Source of the DNA: Streptomyces sp. NRRL B-1347
Lineage (GTDB): Bacteria; Actinomycetota; Actinomycetes; Streptomycetales; Streptomycetaceae
Assembly (NCBI RefSeq): GCF_000720325.1
Contig: NZ_JOJM01000035.1
Span: 39,747-103,746 of the forward strand
Length of the DNA stretch: 64,000 nt
Reading direction: 5' to 3'
The position numbers and the translations under genes were made by a program. The notes beneath the pieces were generated by a model. It was given only the letters and a program-made list of their open reading frames with translations, had not been told where the DNA came from and searched no databases. Of the stretch, positions 51,920-60,451 are shown piece by piece. How positions within the stretch are numbered: position 1 is the stretch's first letter; every line of letters starts with the position of its first letter.

Positions 51920-53848
51920 GTGCCGCTGCTGACCCGCATCACGGGACCGCGCGATCTGGACCGGCTCAGCCCGGAGCAGCTGAACCAGCTGGCCACCGAG
52001 ATCCGCGGCTTCCTCGTCGACGCAGTCTCCAAGACCGGCGGCCACCTCGGCCCCAACCTCGGTGTCGTCGAGCTGACCATCGCCCTGCACCGGGTCTTCG
52101 ACTCGCCCAGGGACAAGGTCCTGTGGGACACCGGCCACCAGGCCTACGTCCACAAGCTGCTCACCGGCCGCCAGGACTTCGACGGGCTGCGCGGCAAGGG
52201 CGGCCTGTCCGGCTACCCCTCGCGCGCCGAGTCCGACCACGACGTGATCGAGAACAGCCACGCCTCCACCGTCCTCGGCTGGGCCGACGGCATCGCGAAG
52301 GCCAACGAGGTCCTCAAGAAGGACGACCACGTCGTCGCCGTCATCGGCGACGGGGCCCTCACCGGCGGCATGGCCTGGGAGGCGCTGAACAACATCGCCG
52401 CCGCCAAGGACCGCCCGCTGGTCATCGTCGTCAACGACAACGAGCGCTCCTACGCCCCCACCATCGGCGGCCTCGCCAACCACCTGGCCACCCTGCGCAC
52501 CACCGACGGCTACGAGCGCTTCCTGGCCCGCGGCAAGGACCTCCTGGAGCGCACCCCCGTCGTCGGCAAGCCGCTGTACGAGACGCTGCACGGCGCGAAG
52601 AAGGGCCTGAAGGACTTCATCGCCCCCCAGGGCATGTTCGAGGACCTCGGCCTGAAGTACGTCGGCCCCATCGACGGCCACGACGTCGAGGCCCTGGAGT
52701 CCGCGCTGGCCCGCGCCAAGCGCTTCAACGGCCCGGTCATCGTGCACTGCATCACCGAGAAGGGCCGCGGCTACGAGCCCGCCGAGCAGGACGAGGCCGA
52801 CCACTTCCACGGCATCGGCCCCATCCACCCCGACACCGGCCTGCCCATCGCCGCCGGCGGCATGGACTGGACGTCCGTCTTCGGCGAGGAGATGGTCAAG
52901 CTCGGCCACGAGCGCGCGGACATCGTGGCGATCACCGCCGCGATGCTCCAGCCCGTCGGCCTGAAGAAGTTCGCCGAGGAGTTCCCCGACCGGGTCTACG
53001 ACGTCGGCATCGCCGAGCAGCACGCGGCCGTGTCCGCCGCCGGACTCGCCACCGGCGGGCTCCACCCCGTCTTCGCCGTGTACGCCACCTTCCTCAACCG
53101 CGCCTTCGACCAGCTCCTGATGGACGTGGCCCTGCACAAGTGCGGCGTCACCTTCGTCCTGGACCGCGCGGGCGTCACCGGCACGGACGGCGCCTCGCAC
53201 AACGGCATGTGGGACATGTCGATCCTCCAGTGCGTGCCCACGCTGCGCATCGCCGCGCCGCGCGACGCCGACCAGGTCCGCCTCCAGCTGCGCGAGGCCG
53301 TCGAGGTCGACGACGCCCCGACCGTGGTGCGCTACTCCAAGGGCGCCGTCGGCCCGGCCGTCAAGGCCGTCGCCCGCGTCGGCGGCATGGACGTCCTGCG
53401 CCGCCCGGACGCGCCCAGGCCCGACGTGCTCCTCGTCTCCGTCGGGGCCCTCGCCCCGATGTGCCTGGAGATCGCCGACCTGCTCGACAAGCAGGGCATC
53501 TCCACGACCGTGGTCGACCCGCGCTGGGTCAAGCCGGTCGACGAGGCGATGGCGCCGCTGGCCGAGCAGCACCGGGTCGTCGTCACCGTCGAGGACAACT
53601 CCCGTGCCGGAGGCGTCGGTTCGGCGATCGCGCAGGCGCTGCGGGACGCGGGCGTGGACGTGCCGCTGCGCGACTTCGGCATTCCGCCGCGGTTCCTCGA
53701 CCACGCCTCGCGCAAGGAGGTCATGGCCGAGATCGGGCTTACCGCGCCGGACATCGCCCGTCAGGTCACGGGGCTCGTCGCCAAGCTCGACGGGCGGGTC
53801 GAGCGCGGCCGGGCGGCCGTGGACTCCGTCGAGCCGGTCCGCGACTGA
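51920..53848 (+). CDS. dxs: 1-deoxy-D-xylulose-5-phosphate synthase
   Basis: A 642-residue thiamine-diphosphate enzyme making DXP from pyruvate and glyceraldehyde 3-phosphate, the first step of the MEP isoprenoid route. It has [20 protein letters not shown] substrate residues (TGHQAYVHK), the ThDP motif [16 protein letters not shown], the transketolase central domain ([17 protein letters not shown]) and the C-terminal domain. GTG 51920 is chosen because AAGGAGG (51908-51914) precedes it; the upstream ATG adds 14 non-conserved residues. S. coelicolor carries a dxs gene at the same place. Streptomyces often have two copies. Confidence 0.95.
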   Translation: MPLLTRITGPRDLDRLSPEQLNQLATEIRGFLVDAVSKTGGHLGPNLGVVELTIALHRVFDSPRDKVLWDTGHQAYVHKLLTGRQDFDGLRGKGGLSGYPSRAESDHDVIENSHASTVLGWADGIAKANEVLKKDDHVVAVIGDGALTGGMAWEALNNIAAAKDRPLVIVVNDNERSYAPTIGGLANHLATLRTTDGYERFLARGKDLLERTPVVGKPLYETLHGAKKGLKDFIAPQGMFEDLGLKYVGPIDGHDVEALESALARAKRFNGPVIVHCITEKGRGYEPAEQDEADHFHGIGPIHPDTGLPIAAGGMDWTSVFGEEMVKLGHERADIVAITAAMLQPVGLKKFAEEFPDRVYDVGIAEQHAAVSAAGLATGGLHPVFAVYATFLNRAFDQLLMDVALHKCGVTFVLDRAGVTGTDGASHNGMWDMSILQCVPTLRIAAPRDADQVRLQLREAVEVDDAPTVVRYSKGAVGPAVKAVARVGGMDVLRRPDAPRPDVLLVSVGALAPMCLEIADLLDKQGISTTVVDPRWVKPVDEAMAPLAEQHRVVVTVEDNSRAGGVGSAIAQALRDAGVDVPLRDFGIPPRFLDHASRKEVMAEIGLTAPDIARQVTGLVAKLDGRVERGRAAVDSVEPVRD

Positions 53849-54049
53849 CCCACCCGCCCGCCTGTTCCTGGTCTCCCGGCCCTCCCCCCGCTCGCAGTAC
53901 AACGGAAGAGCGAACGGTGGGAGGGCGGGGGCTACCACCCAGTCAGGCGTAGGTTTCGGGTCCCTTCGCGTGAATCGGCCCGCGCCGGGACACTCGGAGT
54001 ACCTCCCCTCTCGATCATGTCGAACACGACTCGCGTGGGAGGTACGCCA
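53849..54049. other. dxs-permease intergenic region
   Basis: About 200 bases with an imperfect stem between the pyrimidine-rich 53880s (CCTCCCCCCG) and GGTGGGAGG near 53916-53925, possibly the dxs terminator. The rest presumably holds the permease promoter; no motif is distinctive. Confidence 0.35.
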
Positions 54050-55573
54050 GTGAGCAGCACCCTCTTCCGGACGAAGAAGGTCGAGCAGTCCATCCTCGAC
54101 ACCGAGGAGCCAGAGCACGCGCTCAAGAAATCCCTGTCCGCGCTCGACCTGACCGTCTTCGGCGTCGGCGTCATCATCGGCACCGGCATCTTCGTCCTCA
54201 CCGGCACCGTCGCCAAGAACAACGCGGGCCCCTCCGTCGCCCTCGCCTTCGTCGTGGCCGGCGTCGTCTGCGGCCTCGCCGCGCTCTGCTACGCCGAGTT
54301 CGCGTCCACGCTCCCCGTGGCCGGGTCCGCGTACACGTTCTCGTACGCCTCGCTGGGCGAACTGCCCGCCTGGATCATCGGCTGGGACCTGGTCCTGGAG
54401 TTCGCGCTCGGCACGGCGGTGGTCGCCGTCGGCTGGTCCGGGTACATCGCCTCGCTGCTCGACAACGCGGGCTGGCAGCTGCCGGAGGCCCTCAGCGGCA
54501 GGGACGGCGCCGACGGCTTCGGCTTCGACATCCTCGCCGCGGCCCTGGTCCTGGTGCTCACCGGCATCCTCGTGCTCGGCATGAAGCTCTCCGCGCGGAT
54601 CACCTCCCTCGTCGTCGCCATCAAGGTGATCGTCGTCCTCGTCGTGATCGTCGCGGGCGCCTTCTTCATCAAGGGCGACAACTACGACCCGTTCATCCCC
54701 GAGTCCCAGGCCGTGGAGGCGGGCAGCGGACTGCACTCCCCGCTGATCCAGCTGATGTTCGGCTGGGCCCCTTCCAACTTCGGCGTGATGGGCATCTTCA
54801 CCGCCGCCTCGGTCGTCTTCTTCGCCTTCATCGGCTTCGACATCGTCGCCACCGCCGCGGAGGAGACCAAGAACCCGCAGCGGGACATGCCCCGCGGCAT
54901 CCTGGGCTCGCTGTTCATCTGCACGACGCTGTACGTGGCCGTGTCGATCGTCGTCACCGGCATGCAGCACTACTCGCAGCTGTCCGTGGACGCTCCGCTC
55001 GCCGACGCCTTCAAGGCCACCGGGCACCCCTGGTACGCAGGCTTCATCAGCTTCGGCGCCGCCGTCGGCCTGACCACGGTCTGCATGATCCTGCTCCTCG
55101 GCCAGACCCGGGTGTTCTTCGCGATGAGCCGCGACGGGCTCCTGCCGCGGTTCTTCTCACGCGTCCACCCGCGATTCAAGACCCCGCACCGGCCGACCAT
55201 CCTCCTCGGTGTGATCATCGCGGTCGTGGCCGGGTTCACCCCCCTGAGCGAACTCGCCGAGCTGGTGAACATCGGCACCCTCTTCGCCTTCGTGATCGTC
55301 GCCGTCAGTGTGATCATCCTCCGGCGCACCCGCCCCGACCTGCACCGCTCCTTCCGCACCCCCTGGGTGCCGGTCCTGCCGATCGCCTCGGTCGCCGCCT
55401 CGCTGTGGCTGATGCTCAACCTGCCCGCCGAGACCTGGGTCCGCTTCGCCGGCTGGATGCTCCTCGGCGTCGTCGTCTACTTCCTCTACGGGCGCTCGCA
55501 CAGCCGTCTCGGGCAGCAAGAGGAGACCACCGTGGGCGAGGTCCTGCGGCCGCCGGGCCGCGACGCCCAGTAG
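54050..55573 (+). CDS. APC-family amino-acid permease (cationic amino-acid transporter type)
   Basis: A 507-residue transporter with twelve predicted helices. TM1 carries LTVFGVGVIIGTGIFVLTG with the GTG helix break of the amino-acid/polyamine/organocation superfamily. Other marks are AGSAYTFSYASLGELPAWIIGWDLVLEF and FFAFIGFDIVATAAEETKNPQRDMPRGI, typical of the cationic amino-acid transporter group. GTG 54050 is preferred, with GGGAGG seven bases upstream, over ATG 54017. Likely substrates are basic or branched amino acids; not decidable here. It ends before a very strong bidirectional terminator. Confidence 0.9.
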   Translation: MSSTLFRTKKVEQSILDTEEPEHALKKSLSALDLTVFGVGVIIGTGIFVLTGTVAKNNAGPSVALAFVVAGVVCGLAALCYAEFASTLPVAGSAYTFSYASLGELPAWIIGWDLVLEFALGTAVVAVGWSGYIASLLDNAGWQLPEALSGRDGADGFGFDILAAALVLVLTGILVLGMKLSARITSLVVAIKVIVVLVVIVAGAFFIKGDNYDPFIPESQAVEAGSGLHSPLIQLMFGWAPSNFGVMGIFTAASVVFFAFIGFDIVATAAEETKNPQRDMPRGILGSLFICTTLYVAVSIVVTGMQHYSQLSVDAPLADAFKATGHPWYAGFISFGAAVGLTTVCMILLLGQTRVFFAMSRDGLLPRFFSRVHPRFKTPHRPTILLGVIIAVVAGFTPLSELAELVNIGTLFAFVIVAVSVIILRRTRPDLHRSFRTPWVPVLPIASVAASLWLMLNLPAETWVRFAGWMLLGVVVYFLYGRSHSRLGQQEETTVGEVLRPPGRDAQ

Positions 55574-55589
55574 CCGAGGGGCCTTCGGA

Positions 55590-55633
55590 CCGGTGGGGGC
55601 GGGTGGGGAGCGATCCCCACCCGCCCCCACCGG
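55590..55633. terminator. Bidirectional terminator
   Basis: A 19-bp perfect stem (55590-55608 with 55615-55633, CCGGTGGGGGCGGGTGGGG on the left arm) and a 6-base loop between the convergent permease and the secreted hydrolase-like gene. The right arm ends three bases before the latter's stop. Confidence 0.92.
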
Positions 55634-55637
55634 GCGG

Positions 55638-56696
55638 TTACGACCCCGTCCGCCGCCAGCCCCGCGTCACCTCGGCCATCGCGGCCACGGCCGCCCGCCG
55701 GTGCTTGCTCTCGCCGCGCAGCTTCGGGGCGAACTCCACGTGCAGGAACTCGGTCTCCTGCTCGGCGGCGTCGCGGCCCTGCATGTTGGTGCGGCCCTCG
55801 AGGGGACAGGAGCGGGCCCAGGCGCGGCAGACCTCGTAGCCCCTGCGGCGCAGCGCGTCCGCGAGGTCACGGCCCGCGGCGACGGCCACGCGGCCCTTGC
55901 CGGTGGAGGCGACCACGTCGTGGTCCGGCGCCGAGTCGTCCGCCATGCCGTGGATCTGGATGCCGGGCAGACCGCGCCGCGCCAGCTCGTCGCAGATGGC
56001 GTGGAATACGCTCCTCCGCCGGTGCGCCACATCCGCCTCGTTGCCGCGGCCCGCTTTGCGATGTGCGCCAGCGATGATCAGCACACCGCCCGGCGAGCGC
56101 CGCATGAGCTGCACCCCGAGCCGCTCGGTGTTCTTGTCGGCCACGGGGTGCGGCACCTGCGCGGACCAGCGGACGGGGGAGTCCAGGTCGACGTACACCC
56201 GGCCCCAGCCCCGCGGCGCGGGGGCGTGGTCGGAGCGGTCGGTGACCTCCGCGTACCGCCGCCCGGTGGCCGCGTCGGTGATCGTCCGCACGGTGAAGTC
56301 CACGTCGGAGAGGCGGCGCTCGGCCCGGTCCCGCTTCCGGCCGACGAGCAGGGCGACGCCCTGGGCGACCTTGCGGCGCTCTACGGCCGTGGGGCGCCGG
56401 TAGCCGGTGTCCGCGGCGAAGTCCGACGTGTAGTCGGTGACCAGGCGCTCCAGGTCCTCCTCGTCGCTGCCGTCGGCGTCGGTGGGGCGGCCGCCGGGCG
56501 TCGAGGGCGCGGCGGAGGAGGGTTCGCGCTCCGGGGACCGGGTCCCCTCCGACGCGGCGGGGCGCCGCTCCTCGTCGGACGGCGAGCCGCACTGCGTGAG
56601 GCTCGCCACGGCGGCGAGCGCGACGGCGACCCCGACCAGGGGACGAACTCGGCGCCGCTTTGCGTTTGTTATCGACCGAATTGGAGGGTGAGTCAT
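55638..56696 (-). CDS. Secreted protein with possible zinc amidohydrolase fold; unassigned, linked to a poly-gamma-glutamate locus
   Basis: About 352 residues. A basic N terminus (NAKRRRVRP), a hydrophobic stretch and SLTQCGS suggest a lipoprotein (Cys near 37), followed by a disordered acidic/Pro linker to about 85. The C-terminal 200 residues carry spaced polar motifs (PHPVADKNTE, AGAHRKAGRGNEADVAHR, IQIHGMADD, TEFLHVEFAP) resembling the H..E..H..E zinc sites of carboxypeptidase/N-formylglutamate-amidohydrolase-type folds. I do not recognise the family. It is divergent from CapA with 23 bases between starts. A polymer-trimming role is an inference from context. The start is ATG 56696; GTG 56726 is possible. 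Confidence 0.6.
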   Translation of the reverse strand: MTHPPIRSITNAKRRRVRPLVGVAVALAAVASLTQCGSPSDEERRPAASEGTRSPEREPSSAAPSTPGGRPTDADGSDEEDLERLVTDYTSDFAADTGYRRPTAVERRKVAQGVALLVGRKRDRAERRLSDVDFTVRTITDAATGRRYAEVTDRSDHAPAPRGWGRVYVDLDSPVRWSAQVPHPVADKNTERLGVQLMRRSPGGVLIIAGAHRKAGRGNEADVAHRRRSVFHAICDELARRGLPGIQIHGMADDSAPDHDVVASTGKGRVAVAAGRDLADALRRRGYEVCRAWARSCPLEGRTNMQGRDAAEQETEFLHVEFAPKLRGESKHRRAAVAAMAEVTRGWRRTGS

Positions 56697-56719
56697 GGTT
56701 GTATAAAGATATCCTCGTG
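56697..56719. promoter_or_regulatory. Compact bidirectional promoter
   Basis: Only 23 bases separate the two divergent starts. They contain TATAAAGAT (56702-56710), read as ATCTTTATA on the other strand, an AT-rich core unlike anything nearby. Plus-strand transcripts would begin within a few bases of the ATG, so leaderless mRNA is possible; a -35 for either strand would lie inside the other gene. Confidence 0.5.
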
Positions 56720-57919
56720 ATGACACGTCCCTCCCGCAGGCTAATAACGACCTGCGCAGCCTCGCTCGCCCTTCTGGCGGGCACCGCGTGCGGCCCCTTC
56801 GGCGGCGATGACGACAAGGCCTCCGACGGCGGCCCCTCGTTCACCGTCGCGGCCGCGGGCGACATCCTCATCCACCCCCAACTCACCGAGCAGGCCCGCA
56901 AGGACGCCAAGGTGACGGGCAAGGGCGAGAAGGGCATCGACTTCGGCCCGATGCTGGCCGGCGTCAAGCCGGTCATCAGCAAGGCCGACCTCGGGATCTG
57001 TCACTTCGAGCCGGTCGTGAGCAAGCCGGAGGGGCCCTTCCAGAGCTATCCGGACTTCCTGGTGCCGCCGCAGATCACCACGGCGGTCAAGGGCGTCGGC
57101 TACGACCAGTGCTCCAGTGTGTCCAACCACACCCTCGACCACGGCCCCAAGGGCGTCACGCGCACCCTGAACGCCCTCGACAAGGCAGGCCTGAAGCACA
57201 CCGGTTCGGCGCGCAGCGCGGCCGAGGCGAAGAAGCCGCTGATCACGACCGTCAAGGGCGTCAAGGTCGGCCAGATCGCCTTCGCCTTCGGCTTCAACGG
57301 CCGCGAGGTGCCCAAGGACAAGCCCTGGATCGTCAACCAGAACGACTTCGACAAGATCGCGGCGGCCGAGAAGGCCACCCGCGCCGCCGGTGCCGACGTG
57401 GTGATCCTCAGCATCCACTGGGGCCGTGAGAACCAGCCCAACGCCAGCACCCCGCAGATCAAGCTCGCCCGCCGCATCGCGGAGGAGACCGGGATCAACC
57501 TGGTCATCGGCCACCACGCGCACGTCGTCCAGCCGATGGAGAAGATCGGCGACACCTGGATCGCGTACGGACTCGGCAACCAGGTCGCCCGGCACGACGT
57601 GCCCAGCGGACTGACCGAGGAGGGCGCCATCGGCTGGTTCACCTTCAGCAAGCGCGGCGACAAGTGGAACGTCGACGCCAAGTACGTGCCCACGTTCACG
57701 GAGATCCCGCCGGACCCGGACGAGACCGGGGAACTGCCCAAGGGCGCCGTCAAGGACCACCGCCTGCTCGACGTCGCCGCCACGCTGCGTGACGGCAAGG
57801 ACCTCAGCGAGGAGCGGCGTTCGCGCTACCGCCTCGCCTTCGAGCGCACCCAGGGCACGCTCCTCAACCGCGGAGCCGGCCAGGACGGCCTCAAGGCCCT
57901 GGAGGACCTGCCGGACTGA
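56720..57919 (+). CDS. capA: CapA/PgsA family lipoprotein (poly-gamma-glutamate biosynthesis)
   Basis: A 399-residue lipoprotein (LLAGTAC, Cys24) with a metallophosphatase-like CapA domain: FTVAAAGDILIHPQL (Asp48), CSSVSNHTLDHGPKG (the NHxxDxG motif), VVILSIHWGREN, and NLVIGHHAHVVQPMEKIGDTWIAYGLGNQV. In Bacillus, CapA/PgsA is the membrane-attached component needed for poly-gamma-glutamate synthesis and export. PgsB and PgsC genes lie on the same strand 2.5 kb further on, with a membrane protein between. It has its own promoter, shared with the divergent gene. The ATG at 56720 fits the signal peptide. Confidence 0.88.
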   Translation: MTRPSRRLITTCAASLALLAGTACGPFGGDDDKASDGGPSFTVAAAGDILIHPQLTEQARKDAKVTGKGEKGIDFGPMLAGVKPVISKADLGICHFEPVVSKPEGPFQSYPDFLVPPQITTAVKGVGYDQCSSVSNHTLDHGPKGVTRTLNALDKAGLKHTGSARSAAEAKKPLITTVKGVKVGQIAFAFGFNGREVPKDKPWIVNQNDFDKIAAAEKATRAAGADVVILSIHWGRENQPNASTPQIKLARRIAEETGINLVIGHHAHVVQPMEKIGDTWIAYGLGNQVARHDVPSGLTEEGAIGWFTFSKRGDKWNVDAKYVPTFTEIPPDPDETGELPKGAVKDHRLLDVAATLRDGKDLSEERRSRYRLAFERTQGTLLNRGAGQDGLKALEDLPD

Positions 57920-58156
57920 AACATTCCGTGAAGTCCGGCGTAACACCAGGTCATACAGTCACGCCTGGCCGCGGGGCGGCCTATAAGTGATCTTTGACGT
58001 AGGTCACATCTCGCCATCCTCGTACATCCATTCCCGCCCCCGGCGGGTCATGACATTCCGATCGCACCCGCGTGCGCACGTGCGCCGCCGTGTGCCCACC
58101 GCGTTGATTCCGTACTCAGTGTCACGACCGTGTCACTCCAGGAGAGGAGCTCCCCC
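57920..58156. promoter_or_regulatory. Region before the double-HAMP/pgs operon
   Basis: About 240 bases. CTATAAGTGATCTTTGACGTAGGTCAC (57981-58007) is the least GC-rich part and carries a short dyad TGAC-GTAG-GTCA, so the operon promoter or an operator is probably here. The region ends with the ribosome site GGAGAGGAG (58141-58149). Confidence 0.35.
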
Positions 58157-60445
58157 TTGGCCGCTTCGCCCACGAAGCGGCGGCACAAGGTCCGCCGAAG
58201 GACCGACATGTCACTCATCGGCGGCATCCGCCCGCCGATCGCCGTGCTGTCGGTCCTGCTCCTCGCCCTGGCGGGTGTCACCGCCCTCACCCTCGGCCGC
58301 GTCGGTCAGGACGCGGTACCGAAGGCCGTCAAGCAGTCCCAGCAGCACTTCGCCGAGGACGGCGCCATCGCGCTGCGCGCCTCCATCGACGAGTCCGTCA
58401 CCGACCTGACCCGCACCGCGGGCCTGTTCAGCGCCGGTGACCCGGTGCCCGCCGACGCCGTGCTCGACAAGATCGGCAGCGTCTACCAGAAGTGGATGGG
58501 CACCGCCGTCGTCGAGATCCGGTCCGGCAAGCTCCTCGCCGCGCGCGGCGAGAACGTGCCGCTGGCCGCCGTCGACCGCTCCAAGCTCAAGGACGACGAC
58601 GGCCTCCAGCCGCGCATGGTCCGCCTGGAGAACGGCGAGACCCGCCTCCTTGCCTTCGCGGTGCTCAGCTGGAAGGGCCAGCCGCAGCAGCTGCTCGTCG
58701 CCTCCACCAGCCTGCGCTTCCCCGGCATCAGCCTCGGCAACTTCCGCGCCATCGCCGTCGTCGGCCAGGACGGCAACGTCCTGAGCACCGACGGCATCCC
58801 GGAGCCCGAGCAGGTGCTCACCGACCTCCAGCGCAAGGAGGTCAAGCAGTCCAACAAGCAGCTCAAGGCGTTCGCCAAGGCCGCCGCGAAGAAGTCACGG
58901 CAGCACCCGCTGCTGGCCAAGGAGCCAGGATCCGGCGGCTACAAGGGCGTCAGCGGCCATCTGATCGGCGACAGCTTCCTCAGCGAGCGGTCCGTCGCCG
59001 GCTACGCCACCCTCGCCGCCCCCGAGCCGGGCGAGCAGACCGTGGCGACCCGGCTCGGCCTCAGCGTCGTCGCCATGCAGCCCGTCGCCGAGGACGAGGA
59101 CCGGGCCGAGAGCTCCGCGTTCGGCCTGATCGCCGCGGGCGCCCTGCTGCTCATTGGCGGCGTCACGGTCTTCCTGCTCCTGCGCACCGTGCAGCGCCCG
59201 CTGATCCGGCTCTTCCTGGAGAGCCGCCGCCTCACCCGCGGCGACCTGAACCGCCCGGTGACCGTGCCCAAGCACGGCGAGGCCGCCCGCATCGGCGCCG
59301 CCCTCGAACGGCTGCGGCGCCAGCTGCTCGGCGAACCGGCCGCGGCGGGCGAGACCCCCGCGCGCCGCCGCAAGTTCGGCAGCCGCACCCTCATCGCGGT
59401 CTGCGGCGTGCTCCTGCTCGTCTGGTCGGCGCCGCTGCTGCTCCTGATCAACCGCGCGGGGGACGACGTCCAGGTGCCGCAGCAGCTCGTCAACGACCAG
59501 CGCGAGCGCACCGACACCCTCACCGACCGGGTCCGCCGCGCCCTCAACGAGGGCCACGCCGACCTCACCTCGGTGGCCTCCCTCATCGGCGCCCGCACCG
59601 AGTCCGACGAGATGGGCAAGGTCCTCGAGAGCACCCTGAACCAGCACAGCCGCTACCGCTCCCTGTACGTCCTCGACAAGGACGGCAAGGTCCTGTCGGA
59701 GGCGGGCCAGGACCCGCGCAGCCCCTCCGGCGAGAAGCCGTCCGACGAGGCCATCCGCGTCCTCGACGACGGCGGCAAGGAGCCGGTGATCATCGGCACC
59801 GCCGAGGTGCCGGGCCGCGGCGGCGCCGCCGTCGTGGGCGAGTTCCGCATCGACTTCCTCAACTCGCTGCTCAAGCGCCCCGGCCTCGGCGCGGTCCGCG
59901 TCGTCGACAAGGACCGCAAGGTCATCGGCGGCAACACCGGCTACTTCGAGTTCGAGGGCCTGCCCAGCGGGCGGCTGAACGCGCTCGTCGAGGGCACCAG
60001 CCAGAAGGTCGGCCTCAGCCCCCGGCCCAGCGGCGTGCTCTACCGCGACGGCGGCGACATCCAGATCGCGGCCGCGGCCCCGTTCGTCGGCGGCGGCGCC
60101 GCCAAGTCGCTCGGCTGGACCGTGGTCAGCTGGCAGCCCGCATCCCAGCTCCCCATCCCCGCGTACACGCTGCAGAACCGCACCGTCCTCGCGGGCATGC
60201 TCGGCGTCACCGCGGCCGCGGCCTGCCTCGGCTGGCTGCACATCGTCGTCGTACGGCCGCTGCGCAAGCTCGCGGAGCAGGCGGAGGCACTGGCCGACGG
60301 CGACCGCAAGACCGTCCTGTACCCGGTCCACCACGACGAGGTCGGCGCCGTCACCCGCAGCCTGGAGCTCATCAGGCAGCAGCTGCCCACGGGCGCGCAG
60401 CGCAAGCGGGACGGCGTGTCGGCGCCGCTCGCCGGAAGGAACTGA
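58157..60445 (+). CDS. Four-helix membrane protein with two extracytoplasmic sensor regions and two HAMP domains
   Basis: 762 residues in two similar halves. Half 1: basic N terminus, TM1 (about 28-46), external region of about 270 residues, TM2 (about 320-342), HAMP (PLIRLFLESRRLTRGDLNRPVTV, about 345-395). Half 2: TM3 (about 410-432), external region of about 240 residues (SLYVLDKDGKVLSEAG and FRIDFLNSLLKRPG suggest Cache/PAS-like folds), TM4 (about 675-698), HAMP (PLRKLAEQAEALADGDRKT), then the end. There is no kinase, cyclase or chemotaxis domain. TTG 58157 is favoured by GGAGAGGAG; ATG 58208 is possible. It lies six bases before pgsB. A role in sensing for, or anchoring of, the synthase is inferred. 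Confidence 0.75.
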   Translation: MAASPTKRRHKVRRRTDMSLIGGIRPPIAVLSVLLLALAGVTALTLGRVGQDAVPKAVKQSQQHFAEDGAIALRASIDESVTDLTRTAGLFSAGDPVPADAVLDKIGSVYQKWMGTAVVEIRSGKLLAARGENVPLAAVDRSKLKDDDGLQPRMVRLENGETRLLAFAVLSWKGQPQQLLVASTSLRFPGISLGNFRAIAVVGQDGNVLSTDGIPEPEQVLTDLQRKEVKQSNKQLKAFAKAAAKKSRQHPLLAKEPGSGGYKGVSGHLIGDSFLSERSVAGYATLAAPEPGEQTVATRLGLSVVAMQPVAEDEDRAESSAFGLIAAGALLLIGGVTVFLLLRTVQRPLIRLFLESRRLTRGDLNRPVTVPKHGEAARIGAALERLRRQLLGEPAAAGETPARRRKFGSRTLIAVCGVLLLVWSAPLLLLINRAGDDVQVPQQLVNDQRERTDTLTDRVRRALNEGHADLTSVASLIGARTESDEMGKVLESTLNQHSRYRSLYVLDKDGKVLSEAGQDPRSPSGEKPSDEAIRVLDDGGKEPVIIGTAEVPGRGGAAVVGEFRIDFLNSLLKRPGLGAVRVVDKDRKVIGGNTGYFEFEGLPSGRLNALVEGTSQKVGLSPRPSGVLYRDGGDIQIAAAAPFVGGGAAKSLGWTVVSWQPASQLPIPAYTLQNRTVLAGMLGVTAAAACLGWLHIVVVRPLRKLAEQAEALADGDRKTVLYPVHHDEVGAVTRSLELIRQQLPTGAQRKRDGVSAPLAGRN

Positions 60446-60451
60446 ACCGCC

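Noticed and set aside
57981..58007. CRP-like site (GTGA...TCAC) before the double-HAMP gene
   Set aside because: The spacing between half sites is 13 bases, not the 6 expected; only a short internal dyad remains.
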